Shown here: positions 9,878 through 18,094 of the stretch, in pieces
Layout of the letters: each line of letters opens with the position of its first letter
Numbering within the stretch: the stretch's first letter is position 1
Assembly (NCBI GenBank): GCA_025454525.1
Contig: JALOOG010000011.1
Span: 1 to 62,193, forward strand
Source: Anaerolineae bacterium
Lineage (GTDB): Bacteria > Chloroflexota > Anaerolineae > Aggregatilineales > Phototrophicaceae
Length of the DNA stretch: 62,193 nucleotides
Direction of reading: 5' to 3'
Notes under the pieces: model-generated
Seen by the model: only the letters and a program-made list of their open reading frames with translations
Told to the model about the DNA's origin: nothing
Databases searched by the model: none
Program-made: the position numbers and the translations under genes

Positions 9878-9906
9878 GAAAGGCGCGTATTGCGGTCGCG
9901 CCTTTC
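9878..9906 (-). terminator. Terminator downstream of tRNA-Leu
   Basis: Perfect 10-bp stem GAAAGGCGCG (9878-9887) / CGCGCCTTTC (9897-9906) with a 9-nt loop, 8 bp beyond the tRNA 3' end on the minus strand. It is followed by TGTATATATTC, so the T-tract is weak. It also separates the tRNA from tig. Confidence 0.65.
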
Positions 9907-9914
9907 GATCACAG

Positions 9915-9995
9915 TGGGGAAGGAGGGACTCGAACCCTCACCTCGAAGAGACATGATCCTAAGTCATGCGCGTCTGCCAATTCCGCCACTCCCCC
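9915..9995 (-). tRNA. tRNA-Leu (anticodon UAG)
   Basis: The minus strand folds into a class II tRNA. The acceptor stem is GGGGGAG / CTTCCCC (one G-U pair) with discriminator A. The D-arm is of leucine type (GGCGGAATTGGCAGACGC). The anticodon stem CATGA/TCATG has loop CTTAGGA, so the anticodon is TAG (reads CUA and other CUN codons). A variable arm and the T-arm GAGGGTTCGAGTCCCTC follow. The 3' CCA is not encoded and must be added by CCA transferase. It is a single gene with its own promoter (10015-10044) and hairpin (9878-9906). Confidence 0.95.
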
Positions 9996-10014
9996 ATCGG
10001 AGAAACTAAGTTAT

Positions 10015-10044
10015 ATTATAACCCTCAAACAGGTCAGATCACAA
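10015..10044 (-). promoter_or_regulatory. Promoter of tRNA-Leu
   Basis: On the minus strand TTGTGA (10039-10044), 18-bp spacer, TATAAT (10015-10020). The tRNA 5' end is 20 bp after the -10 box. Good match to a housekeeping promoter. Confidence 0.6.
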
Positions 10045-10090
10045 GGGTTAATCAGTTCAAAAATCACAAGACGATCGATCTCGCTCTAAA

Positions 10091-10318
10091 CGGCGGCGGT
10101 GAAGGCAGCGAAAACTAAAAAAAGATTCGGCGACAGCAGCAACGTAGTTAGGAGGATCGTAAGATTGGATTCCAACACCAAAAAACAAACCTAAAAAGGC
10201 AAAGGCAAGTTGGAATTGCATGTTCATGTGATCCTCCATAGGGGTGATCATGATCGTAATTAAAGAGAGGATAGCACAAATAAGCGAAAAAGTCGTAACA
10301 AATGTCCCGCTTTTCACC
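10091..10318. repeat. Copy A of a long interspersed repeat (about 228 bp)
   Basis: This segment resembles 54556-54779. Shared blocks in the same order are cggcggcgg, ttcggcgacagc.gcaacgt.gttagg, and a near-identical 26-bp block around GTCGTAACAAATGTCCCG (10292-10309 here, 54753-54770 there). A minus-strand frame (10057-10317) could encode an 86-residue hydrophobic peptide, but in the second copy that frame is interrupted, so coding is not supported. The MITE-like element A begins immediately afterwards. Confidence 0.6.
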
Positions 10319-10444
10319 AGTAATCTCAGGAAAGTTTCTTGTATCCAACCCCTCCCTAGACCTCACCCATGCCTAGGGAGGGAATTGGTGTGCGTGGCAT
10401 GGGCTAATCGGTCTCCATGGATGGGGTATTTTTCTGAGGTTACT
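10319..10444. mobile_element. 126-bp MITE-like element, copy A
   Basis: Begins AGTAATCTCAGGAAAGT and ends with an imperfect inverse (CTGAGGTTACT). It is flanked by a perfect 3-bp direct repeat ACC (10316-10318 and 10445-10447). It contains an internal 10-bp palindrome CCCTCCCTAG (10350-10359) / CTAGGGAGGG (10373-10382). Two other copies of exactly the same length lie at 54806-54931 and 56155-56280. It is too short to encode a transposase, so it would be a non-autonomous element moved in trans. Confidence 0.75.
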
Positions 10445-10490
10445 ACCGATGTCTTTTGAAGTGGCTGTTTTGACTCTGAAGTGACAAAAT

Positions 10491-10519
10491 TTGCCGCATC
10501 TCCTAAGCCCTTATACAAT
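10491..10519 (+). promoter_or_regulatory. Possible promoter for the AAA+ ATPase gene
   Basis: TTGCCG (10491-10496), 17-bp spacer, TACAAT (10514-10519), leaving a leader of about 110 nt. Spacing is ideal and the -10 matches 5 of 6. The intervening leader shows no clear structure. Confidence 0.4.
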
Positions 10520-10638
10520 ACCGTCAAACACAGGTTTGTTAGAATTTCTAAACCTTAAGATCTGAGGCGCAACCTTGTGTTATGATTACTGATGTCACAC
10601 TATCCGTTTAGATCAACCGGCTTAGAGGAATTCGACTT

Positions 10639-12033
10639 ATGTCAGATCGTCCGCTAAATCGTCCAAAACGCTTGCAGGACTTAAGTGAGCAGGGACGTAC
10701 CCCACAAACTCCCTCCGCTCCGCCTGCCTCTGCGTCACCTAAGCAATCACAACCTAATCAGCGTTGGAATCCTATGCCGCTGCAAACACTTGAAGATACT
10801 GGGTTAAGCAAATTAGGGATTGCTGATCTGGTTTTAAAAGTTTTGTATTTTAGTGGCGACCTCACAGGATCCGATGTGGCCGATGTCGTTAAGCTCCCGT
10901 TTGCCGGGGTGCTTGATCCGGTGTTTGAGTTTCTCAAACGTGAAAAATTTCTTGAGGTCAAAGGTACAGGCGGTTTCGGGGAGTCCAGTTACCGTTATAT
11001 TATCTCTAGCAAAGGTTCAGATAAAGCCCGGGAAGCGCTTGAACGTAATCAATATGCCGGCCCCGCGCCGATCCCGTTAAGACAATACATTGAATCGCTC
11101 CATGAGCAGAATCGCCATCGCCCCCCTGTCCATCGTCAAGATCTGATGCGATTGATGGAAAACTTGGTGATCGCGGAAGAAATGCTCGATAAAGTGGGCC
11201 CCGCGGTGAACTCTGGTCGGTCGATCTTCTTATATGGCCCTCCTGGAAACGGGAAAACCACCATTGCAGAGCGCGTCGGTCGGATGGTGTTGGGCGATGA
11301 TATGTGGATTCCCTACTGTATCGATGTTGATGGGCAAGTGATTCAAGTATTCGATTCAGTCAACCATGAGTTGAGCGATAATCAAAACCAAGTGAAATAC
11401 GGAACAGGTGTGGTCTCTGACCCGCGTTGGGTCAGCATCCGCCGCCCGATGATTATGGTGGGTGGTGAGTTGACGATGGCGGGGCTTGACCTCACCTATG
11501 ATGAGATCAACAAATATTATGAAGCCCCCTTCCAAGTAAAAGCGAATGGTGGTTTATTCCTGATCGACGACTTTGGTCGCCAACAAGTGCGGGCGGTAGA
11601 CCTCTTAAATCGTTGGATTGTGCCCCTCGAAAAAGGTGTGGACTTCTTAACGCTCAATAATGGGCGCAAGATCGAGATCCCCTTCTTTGTGATGATTATC
11701 TTTTCAACCAACATGGATCCGAAAGACTTGGTAGATGAGGCGTTCTTGCGTCGGATTCGTTATAAGATTGAAGTTGGCAACCCGACTTTTGAGCAGTTCC
11801 GTGAGATCTTCAAGATCATGTGTCGGATTAAAAAAGTCCCTTATGATGAACAAGGTCTAGCGTATTTGCTCAAAGAATGGTACATCAACTATGACCGTGA
11901 TATGCGGATGGTGCATCCACGCGATCTTCTGTCACAGTTGGTCGATATTGCGGCCTATCACAATGTACCGCCCACAATGGCTTCTAAAGAATTGTTGGAT
12001 GCGGCTGCCGCTTCTTACTTCGTTCAACTTTAA
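10639..12033 (+). CDS. AAA+ ATPase with N-terminal winged-helix-like region
   Basis: A 464-residue cytoplasmic ATPase. Residues 1-48 are Pro/Ser/Gln-rich and probably disordered. Residues 55-125 look like a winged-helix domain (SDVADVVKLPFAGVLDPVFEFLKREKFLEV). The AAA+ core has Walker A GPPGNGKTT (200-208), Walker B LFLIDDFGR and an arginine-bearing DEAFLRRIRYKIEV segment. Similar winged-helix ATPases occur widely in Chloroflexota and other bacteria, but the substrate is unknown to me. It is followed 61 bp later by a gene with a receiver-like domain on the same strand, suggesting a shared pathway. Confidence 0.8.
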   Translation: MSDRPLNRPKRLQDLSEQGRTPQTPSAPPASASPKQSQPNQRWNPMPLQTLEDTGLSKLGIADLVLKVLYFSGDLTGSDVADVVKLPFAGVLDPVFEFLKREKFLEVKGTGGFGESSYRYIISSKGSDKAREALERNQYAGPAPIPLRQYIESLHEQNRHRPPVHRQDLMRLMENLVIAEEMLDKVGPAVNSGRSIFLYGPPGNGKTTIAERVGRMVLGDDMWIPYCIDVDGQVIQVFDSVNHELSDNQNQVKYGTGVVSDPRWVSIRRPMIMVGGELTMAGLDLTYDEINKYYEAPFQVKANGGLFLIDDFGRQQVRAVDLLNRWIVPLEKGVDFLTLNNGRKIEIPFFVMIIFSTNMDPKDLVDEAFLRRIRYKIEVGNPTFEQFREIFKIMCRIKKVPYDEQGLAYLLKEWYINYDRDMRMVHPRDLLSQLVDIAAYHNVPPTMASKELLDAAAASYFVQL

Positions 12034-12094
12034 GGGTGAGACGGGCGCAATTGCTCGTCTCTCTTTAACGTAGCCTAACATACATCATGGTCTG

Positions 12095-13111
12095 ATGAAG
12101 CGAAGATTCAGCGCCACCCCTTTACCACGCTATCAGGTGTTTACGCTGGCAGATGGGAATTACGTTGTCCAATGGGATGATAAGCGGGTTCAAGAGCTAC
12201 TCACCGGCAACTATCGAGAATATGAACATCGCCGAGATTTTGGTCATCCTATCACTGATTACGAACTCAAACAGCTAAAGGCCGCGGGGCGTGTCGAACA
12301 TTATAATCGCGATTATGTTTGGTTGTATGCGTTGCCAGAAACCGGACGTTTTGGCGTGCGTAAAGAAATGGGACGGGGTGAACGTATTCGGGCCTATTAC
12401 CTTAGCACTTCTCTGCCAAAATCCCAACAAGATCAGGTGACATTGATCCTTAATAAGATCGGGGCTGGTCATCATTTGTATGTCACCCCACGTCAACATC
12501 TGTTGATCATTATGAACAAAGATGGGACGTACTTTAAAGACAGCGATGAGGCGGAACAGATCCAAAAAGTCCTTCAGACCCGCGTCCCTGATCTGTTTAA
12601 CGACATTACAATCGCCTATGATGAAGTCAATGCCCGCGCCCCATTGGTGGGATTGTCCTCAGATGAAAGCAATTCACCGCTTAGTTTCGATGATCTGATC
12701 GCGAGTCAACGTGATACCAGTATGACCGCCGGCCGTCGCATCTTGATGATGATCCCGAATCAAGAAGAACGGGAGGCGTTTGTGCAATTACTTGGCAGTA
12801 TGGAAATTACACTTTATCAAGCCTCTAAAACCTATGAGGCGTTGGAAACCCTTGAAGATCATCCAATCGATCTATTGTTGATGGATATTCAACTCTCTGA
12901 TATGCACGGTTGGCAAATGATCAGCAAAGTCAAAGAGATCGAAACCCTGCGCGATCTCCCGATTTTGATCATCGGTGATGAGATTGACCTTAGTAAAACA
13001 GTGGCCAAAGTCGATTATCTTACCCGTCCGGTGAGTATTGCGCGTTTGCGTCATAACATTTGGCGTTTATTGCGCGAACGCACCAAAATTTTACGCCCCC
13101 CGCATCATTAA
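12095..13111 (+). CDS. Protein with a C-terminal degenerate response-regulator receiver domain
   Basis: 338 residues. Residues 1-205 have no family I recognise. Residues about 214-330 follow the receiver fold, with the phospho-acceptor position kept as Asp264 in LLMDIQLSDMHGW. The acidic pair normally at the end of beta-1 is missing (RRILMMIPNQEE), the conserved Thr/Ser is replaced (LIIGDE), and the conserved Lys-Pro is Arg-Pro (YLTRPVS, Arg311). These losses suggest phosphorylation-independent signalling. It has no DNA-binding output domain. It lies downstream of the AAA+ ATPase gene on the same strand. Confidence 0.7.
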   Translation: MKRRFSATPLPRYQVFTLADGNYVVQWDDKRVQELLTGNYREYEHRRDFGHPITDYELKQLKAAGRVEHYNRDYVWLYALPETGRFGVRKEMGRGERIRAYYLSTSLPKSQQDQVTLILNKIGAGHHLYVTPRQHLLIIMNKDGTYFKDSDEAEQIQKVLQTRVPDLFNDITIAYDEVNARAPLVGLSSDESNSPLSFDDLIASQRDTSMTAGRRILMMIPNQEEREAFVQLLGSMEITLYQASKTYEALETLEDHPIDLLLMDIQLSDMHGWQMISKVKEIETLRDLPILIIGDEIDLSKTVAKVDYLTRPVSIARLRHNIWRLLRERTKILRPPHH

Positions 13112-13212
13112 TCAATTGGAAACCTCGTTACTCCTGATCAATTTCTTGTAGACTTTTATGAGCGTTGGTAGAGTCAGATCGATCAAAGAAAATTTTTAAT
13201 CATGACGAATGG

Positions 13213-14220
13213 ATGAATTCATTGATTTTTGTCACAGGTGGAACAGGTTTTTTAGGTCGTCACTTATTGCCAGCATTGTGTCGCTCTGGGTATCGGGCGA
13301 GGGTTCTCACCCGTTACCCAGAGCAGCATCCGTGGTTGGCACGTTATGCCAATGTTGAAACGGTTGCGGGGGATCTGCGAGATCGTCAAATTTTACAAAA
13401 AGCGTTGATCGGGTGTCGTTACCTAATTCATGCGGGGGGCTTGTTTCGCTTTTGGGGTGATCCGCGTGAATTTGATGAGATCAACGCGCTTGGCACAGAA
13501 AATATTATGAATGCCGCGCTAGAAGCTGGAATCGAACGGGCAATCCATGTCTCTAGTGTCGCGGTGATCGGTCAACCTGATCCTAAAGACATCATTGATG
13601 AAGCCTATCCACCGAATCCGGTTGAACCGTATCAACATAGCAAATTACGCGCTGAAAAGATCTCACTTCGCATCTTTTCCGAACAAGGTTTACCTGTGGT
13701 GGTGATCCGCCCCGGCGCATTTTATGGCCCGATGGGTGAATATGCGTTTAACCGTTTGTTTTTCAAAGATCCGATGCGCGGCATTATCATGCAGTTGGAC
13801 GGCGGCCGTTACATCATTTTTCCGGCGTATGTTGGGGATGTGGCGCAAGGGATCTTGTTGGCATTGGAAAAAGGCCGCCCCGGTGAGATTTATAACATCA
13901 GCGGTGATTGGATCGCACATCGCGATGCATTTAGTGTGGTGATCCGCGAGGCGAAATTGTGGTATCCCCGCTTACGTTTCCCCGGTTGGGTGGGGATTCG
14001 ATTCTCGCAACTGTTGGAGGCAATTTCACAAATTACCCGTCAAGAGCCATTCTATCCACTCAATATGCAGTCATATGTCTATAATGATTGGCGGGTCTCG
14101 AACGAAAAAGCGCGCCGTGAATTGGGGTTTAATCCGATCTCGTTTGAAGAAGGCGCACGTCGCACCGTCGCATGGTATCGGGCGGGTAAACCGGATCACC
14201 TTGAGGAATTAGAGTGTTAA
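13213..14220 (+). CDS. NAD(P)-dependent epimerase/dehydratase (extended SDR)
   Basis: Extended short-chain dehydrogenase/reductase of 335 residues. The Rossmann motif VTGGTGFLGRH sits at the N-terminus, the VSSVAVIG strand supplies the active-site Ser region, and YQHSK gives the Tyr-x-x-x-Lys pair. Family members act on sugar nucleotides, flavonoids or sterols. The substrate cannot be told from sequence. I choose the ATG at 13213 because it places the glycine-rich loop at the usual distance; a TTG at 13165 in frame would add 16 unlikely residues. It is followed by obgE on the same strand. Confidence 0.85.
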   Translation: MNSLIFVTGGTGFLGRHLLPALCRSGYRARVLTRYPEQHPWLARYANVETVAGDLRDRQILQKALIGCRYLIHAGGLFRFWGDPREFDEINALGTENIMNAALEAGIERAIHVSSVAVIGQPDPKDIIDEAYPPNPVEPYQHSKLRAEKISLRIFSEQGLPVVVIRPGAFYGPMGEYAFNRLFFKDPMRGIIMQLDGGRYIIFPAYVGDVAQGILLALEKGRPGEIYNISGDWIAHRDAFSVVIREAKLWYPRLRFPGWVGIRFSQLLEAISQITRQEPFYPLNMQSYVYNDWRVSNEKARRELGFNPISFEEGARRTVAWYRAGKPDHLEELEC

Positions 14221-14305
14221 GTTACATGGCAAATTCGCCCTATTTGTCTATTTAAATACTGCTATGCTAGGGGACTTCACAAACCAATCAGAAAAAACTA
14301 AACCT

Positions 14306-15577
14306 ATGGCAACTTTTGATGAAGTCAAAATCTATGTCAAAAGCGGTGATGGCGGCGACGGGATCATCGCTTTTCGACGTGAAAAATACATTCCGCGGGG
14401 TGGGCCGTCTGGCGGTGATGGTGGGAGCGGTGGCGATGTGATCTTTCGGGTGAATCCGAAGATGAACACCCTCACCTACTTTCAAACACGCATCCATTTT
14501 AAGGCAAATAATGGTCGGCGTGGCGGTCAAAAGAACATGACAGGCGCACAAGGCGAGCCGGTTTATGTTGAAGTCCCGCCCGGCACGATTATCAAAGACG
14601 CGGAGACGGGCATGATCCTTGCTGATCTGGTGAGCAAAGATCAAGAGGTGATGATCCTCAAAGGGGGACGCGGTGGGCGTGGTAATCAACATTTCGCTAA
14701 CAGTTCTAATCAAACGCCGCGTTTCGCCGAAAAAGGTGAACCTGGTCAAGAAAAATGGCTGATCTTGGAATTGCGGTTGATCGCGGATGTCGGGATTGTC
14801 GGTGTGCCTAATGCGGGCAAATCTACGTTACTCTCGGTGATCAGCAACGCGAAGCCCAAAATCGCCAATTATCCATTTACCACACTTGAACCGAATCTTG
14901 GGGTGGTGGTCTACGATGATCATGATCTGGTTTTCGCCGATATTCCGGGTTTGATCGAAGGCGCGCACGCCGGAGTCGGGTTAGGTCATTCGTTTTTACG
15001 GCATGTGCAACGCACGCGGATTCTGGTACACCTGCTGAATGGTGAAAGCGATGATGTGTTGGCAGATTATAGTCAGATCAACACGGAGTTGGCACTGTAT
15101 GATGAGCAACTCGCGCAAAAACCGCAAATTGTCGCTTATAACAAGATGGATAATCCGGAAGTTGCCGAACGATGGGAACAGGTCAAAGCACAATTAGAAG
15201 CACGGGGAGTCCACCCGATCGCGATCTCCGCGGCCACCCATATGAATACCCGTGAACTTTTACAACGTGTGATGGAAATCTATGCCTCACTGCCTGCTGC
15301 TGCTCCTGCCCCGATCGTGCTGGAGACTCCGATTTATGGCATGGAACAAGATGAGCTTAGCTTTGAGATCACCCGCGATGAAAATGGTGCGTTCCATGTC
15401 AAGGGTAAGCGGATCGAAACGGCAGCCCGCATGACCTATTGGGATTATCAAGAAGCGGTTTTGCGCTTCCAACAGATCCTAGAGACGTTAGGCATCACGG
15501 AGGCGTTAATCAAGGCGGGTGTGAAAGTCGGAGATACTGTCTACATCGGTGATTTTGAATTGGAATGGACGGATTAA
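14306..15577 (+). CDS. obgE: Obg-family GTPase (ObgE/CgtA)
   Basis: Ribosome-associated GTPase involved in 50S assembly and the stringent response. Domain order: glycine-rich Obg fold (residues 1-158), G domain with G1 GVPNAGKST, G3 DIPGLIEGA, G4 NKMD and G5 ISA, then a C-terminal OCT domain (about 340-423). The start at 14306 gives MATFDEVKIYVKSGDGG, matching the family N-terminus; the upstream ATG at 14264 adds 14 non-conserved residues. It precedes nadD, an order common in bacteria (obg-nadD). Confidence 0.96.
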   Translation: MATFDEVKIYVKSGDGGDGIIAFRREKYIPRGGPSGGDGGSGGDVIFRVNPKMNTLTYFQTRIHFKANNGRRGGQKNMTGAQGEPVYVEVPPGTIIKDAETGMILADLVSKDQEVMILKGGRGGRGNQHFANSSNQTPRFAEKGEPGQEKWLILELRLIADVGIVGVPNAGKSTLLSVISNAKPKIANYPFTTLEPNLGVVVYDDHDLVFADIPGLIEGAHAGVGLGHSFLRHVQRTRILVHLLNGESDDVLADYSQINTELALYDEQLAQKPQIVAYNKMDNPEVAERWEQVKAQLEARGVHPIAISAATHMNTRELLQRVMEIYASLPAAAPAPIVLETPIYGMEQDELSFEITRDENGAFHVKGKRIETAARMTYWDYQEAVLRFQQILETLGITEALIKAGVKVGDTVYIGDFELEWTD

Positions 15578-15658
15578 ATCGCTCTGGATTGAAATGGACG
15601 GGTTCAATAGCTTATTGAATTGCCACGGGGGGATTAAATGACTCACTTATTGAAATGG
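15560..15658. repeat. Degenerate ~30-bp tandem repeat, about 3.3 units
   Basis: Units start at 15560, 15589, 15620 and 15650, each beginning TTGrAATGG or similar and sharing a GGATTAAAT/GGTTCAAT core (spacings 29, 31, 30). It spans the obgE 3' end and the gap before nadD. The units are too diverged for a clear function. Confidence 0.4.
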
Positions 15659-15678
15659 AAATGGAAGGCCTAAAGAAC

Positions 15679-16293
15679 ATGGGGGATCAACACATCGGGA
15701 TTTTTGGCGGCACCTTTGATCCTCCACATCATGCCCATTTGCTGATGGCGGAGCAGGCTTGCGAGATGTTGAATTTGTCGCAATTGTTATTTGTGCCGGC
15801 CGCAATCCCACCGCATAAAGATACAACGCGGGTCGGGACAGTGCATCGGTTGAAAATGTTAGAGTTGGCGATTGGTAATAACACACATTTTACGATCTCA
15901 CGGGTCGATCTCGATCGGCCCGGACCTCATTACTCCGCGGATATGGTACGGATTTTATATGAACAATATCCGACAGCACATTTCAGTTTCATCATGGGAG
16001 AAGATAGTTTTCGCAATTTTCACACTTGGAATCGTCCGGAAGCGCTGTATCGCGATGGGCGTTTAACCTTGACGGTGATGATCCGCACCTGTGAAGGCAA
16101 ACAGATTACCGCTGATTATCACGCTGATCGCTTACCAGACTTGGCGCAATATGTACGGATCTTGCCGTTTCCGGTGATGGAAGTGTCGTCTAGTGATGTG
16201 GTGCGACGTTTGAAAGCCGGTAAGAGCGTGCGTTACCTACTCCCAGAGGCGGTGATCGCTTATATCCATGAACATGATCTTTACAAAATGTAA
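15679..16293 (+). CDS. nadD: Nicotinate-nucleotide adenylyltransferase
   Basis: Catalyses NaMN + ATP to deamido-NAD + PPi in NAD synthesis. It has the nucleotidyltransferase (T/H)xGH-type signature GIFGGTFDPPHHAHLLMA, the substrate loop PAAIPPHKD and the C-terminal VSSSDVVRRL (ISSTxIR equivalent). I choose the ATG at 15679 with GGAAGG upstream because the protein then begins just before the first beta-strand; the ATG at 15655 is an alternative. The 204-residue length is normal. It lies 101 bp after obgE. Confidence 0.95.
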   Translation: MGDQHIGIFGGTFDPPHHAHLLMAEQACEMLNLSQLLFVPAAIPPHKDTTRVGTVHRLKMLELAIGNNTHFTISRVDLDRPGPHYSADMVRILYEQYPTAHFSFIMGEDSFRNFHTWNRPEALYRDGRLTLTVMIRTCEGKQITADYHADRLPDLAQYVRILPFPVMEVSSSDVVRRLKAGKSVRYLLPEAVIAYIHEHDLYKM

Positions 16294-16325
16294 TACGCTA
16301 TATCAGATCGTTTAGGCCATTTCTC

Positions 16326-16354
16326 TTGACAAATCCAACATCTCCTTCAAAGAT
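16326..16354 (+). promoter_or_regulatory. Possible promoter for the double solute-binding protein gene
   Basis: A perfect TTGACA (16326-16331) is followed after 17 bp by AAAGAT (16349-16354), a weak -10. A second TTGACA at 16361-16366 lies too near the gene to use. Confidence 0.3.
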
Positions 16355-16389
16355 TAGCGCTTGACAAGAAACCCTAAGGAACGAATCTG

Positions 16390-18084
16390 ATGAAGCGGAT
16401 TGCTTTTTTAGTTTGTTTAGCGCTAATGCTATTGAGTAGTGTCAGTCTTTCGCAAGAGATCCCGACTCTTGTCCCACCGACCTTAGTCCCTCAAGGTGAA
16501 AGCGGCGCGGAAGAAGCGTTGTTAGCCGAGTCGGCCGTGGTGCGAATCATCAATCGGGGGGTGGTTCGGGTAGGCATTCTGTATAATGAGCCGCCCTTCG
16601 GAGAATTAAACCCCCGTGGAGAAGTCAGCGGTTTTGATGCGGATCTGGCCCGTGCGATCGCCGAAACATGGGGGATTGAACTCCGCTTGCGTCAAGTGAC
16701 GCGGCAAACGGCCGCCGATGACCTACGGACGGGGCGAGTCGATATGTTGATCGCGGCCCAAGTGCATCGGCGTGATCTGGATTTTGAGTTCAGTCAAACT
16801 TATCACCTTGCCAGCCAATCGATGATGGTGCGCGCTGGAGATACAGAACCGAAAACCTTGGCAGAATTAGCCAATCGGCGAATCGGCGTGGTTGATGGCA
16901 CCTATTCAGAAGTGGCGTTAAACAATTTTGCGACACGGACGGGTATCCCATTTCAGATTCAACCCTATCCTACATTAGATCGGGCGTATGGTGCGCTGAT
17001 CGGACGTGAGGTTGACGGGGTGATCGGGAGTCGTCATCGCCTTGTCCGAGTGGCGTTGCAACCGGATGTGATCACTATCCTTGAAGAAGCCATTGAACAA
17101 GAACCGTATGCGATCGCGATGCCGCGTCAAGATGTGAATTTACGTAACTTGGTGAATCAAACGCTTCAGCATCTACGTCAAACGGGTAAACTGGCAGAAT
17201 TACGACAAACGTATTTCCCAGAGTCGTCGTATGCGCTTACCTTATGGTCCGGTTTAGGTACAGATGCCCCTAAACCGGATCAATTTACTGCAAGTGTCAC
17301 CTATCCGGGGCAATATGTTGTACCACGTTTGCAAGGCGGGGGGGCGATCCGGGTGGCCGGATTGGGACTCGTGGATCTGAATAATCCCGATCTGCCGGAA
17401 GGGGATCGGCGAATTGAGACATTTCAACGTGGTCTGATCGAAGAAATTACACGCCGTTGGGGAGTGTCGGTGGAATATATCACCACCGAGTCGCCGCTAG
17501 AGTCCGTGGCGAATGGTCAAGCGGACATCGCCATGGGCGTACAGCCTAATTGGGATTGGGATGAGCGCGTTGATTTTACCAACCCGTACTTGTTGCGCGG
17601 ATTACGACTCTTGGTACGAAAAGACAGTAACATTTTTGGGTTTGCAGAACTATTAGGGGGACGTACCGTCGCTGTGCCGTTAAATCAAGCGGGGATTGTG
17701 GCGATCGCTACAGAAGAAGCACGTCAACAAAATGCGATCATCCGTACTGTGCAGATCCGTGAACAGGATTTTGCGATCGAGATTCTTGAAAATCGTAATG
17801 CCGATGTCGCATTTGCCGATAGTGTGCGATTGATCCCGATCTTAGAACAATATCCGAACGATTTTCGGCTTACTGAACGTTGGTATAGTGAGGAATATAT
17901 CGCGTTTGCCACACCGCGTAACGATATTGATTTTCGCCTCTTATTAGAGTACACCCTGCAAGAGCTAATCCGCGATGGTACACTCGATCAATTGTTACGG
18001 CCGGTGATCCTACCGGATGATATGCCCGATTTTGTGATCTATCCCGGAGTTGGTAACACTTACGGCTTTAACATCACTCGTTAG
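16390..18084 (+). CDS. Exported protein with two tandem solute-binding (SBP_bac_3) domains
   Basis: 564 residues with an N-terminal signal peptide (MKRIAFLVCLALMLLSSV). Two type-3 periplasmic binding domains follow. The first (about 55-280) begins RVGILYNEPPFGE and has GFDADLARAIAETWG. The second (about 315-545) begins IRVAGLGLVDL and has DIAMGVQPNWDWDERVDFTN. Single-domain members bind amino acids or other small solutes for ABC importers. Fusing two in one chain is unusual, and no permease or ATPase gene of an importer is adjacent, so it could be a sensor or an orphan receptor. The CAP-domain lipoprotein gene starts 10 bp later, so they are co-transcribed. Confidence 0.85.
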   Translation: MKRIAFLVCLALMLLSSVSLSQEIPTLVPPTLVPQGESGAEEALLAESAVVRIINRGVVRVGILYNEPPFGELNPRGEVSGFDADLARAIAETWGIELRLRQVTRQTAADDLRTGRVDMLIAAQVHRRDLDFEFSQTYHLASQSMMVRAGDTEPKTLAELANRRIGVVDGTYSEVALNNFATRTGIPFQIQPYPTLDRAYGALIGREVDGVIGSRHRLVRVALQPDVITILEEAIEQEPYAIAMPRQDVNLRNLVNQTLQHLRQTGKLAELRQTYFPESSYALTLWSGLGTDAPKPDQFTASVTYPGQYVVPRLQGGGAIRVAGLGLVDLNNPDLPEGDRRIETFQRGLIEEITRRWGVSVEYITTESPLESVANGQADIAMGVQPNWDWDERVDFTNPYLLRGLRLLVRKDSNIFGFAELLGGRTVAVPLNQAGIVAIATEEARQQNAIIRTVQIREQDFAIEILENRNADVAFADSVRLIPILEQYPNDFRLTERWYSEEYIAFATPRNDIDFRLLLEYTLQELIRDGTLDQLLRPVILPDDMPDFVIYPGVGNTYGFNITR

Positions 18085-18094
18085 GAGCGCGCTC

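Noticed and set aside
9797-10089. Plus-strand ORFs across the tRNA-Leu region
   Set aside because: They run antisense through the tRNA and its terminator.
10057-10317. 86-residue hydrophobic ORF in repeat copy A
   Set aside because: The same frame is interrupted in the homologous copy near 54.6 kb, so repeat DNA and not protein seems conserved.
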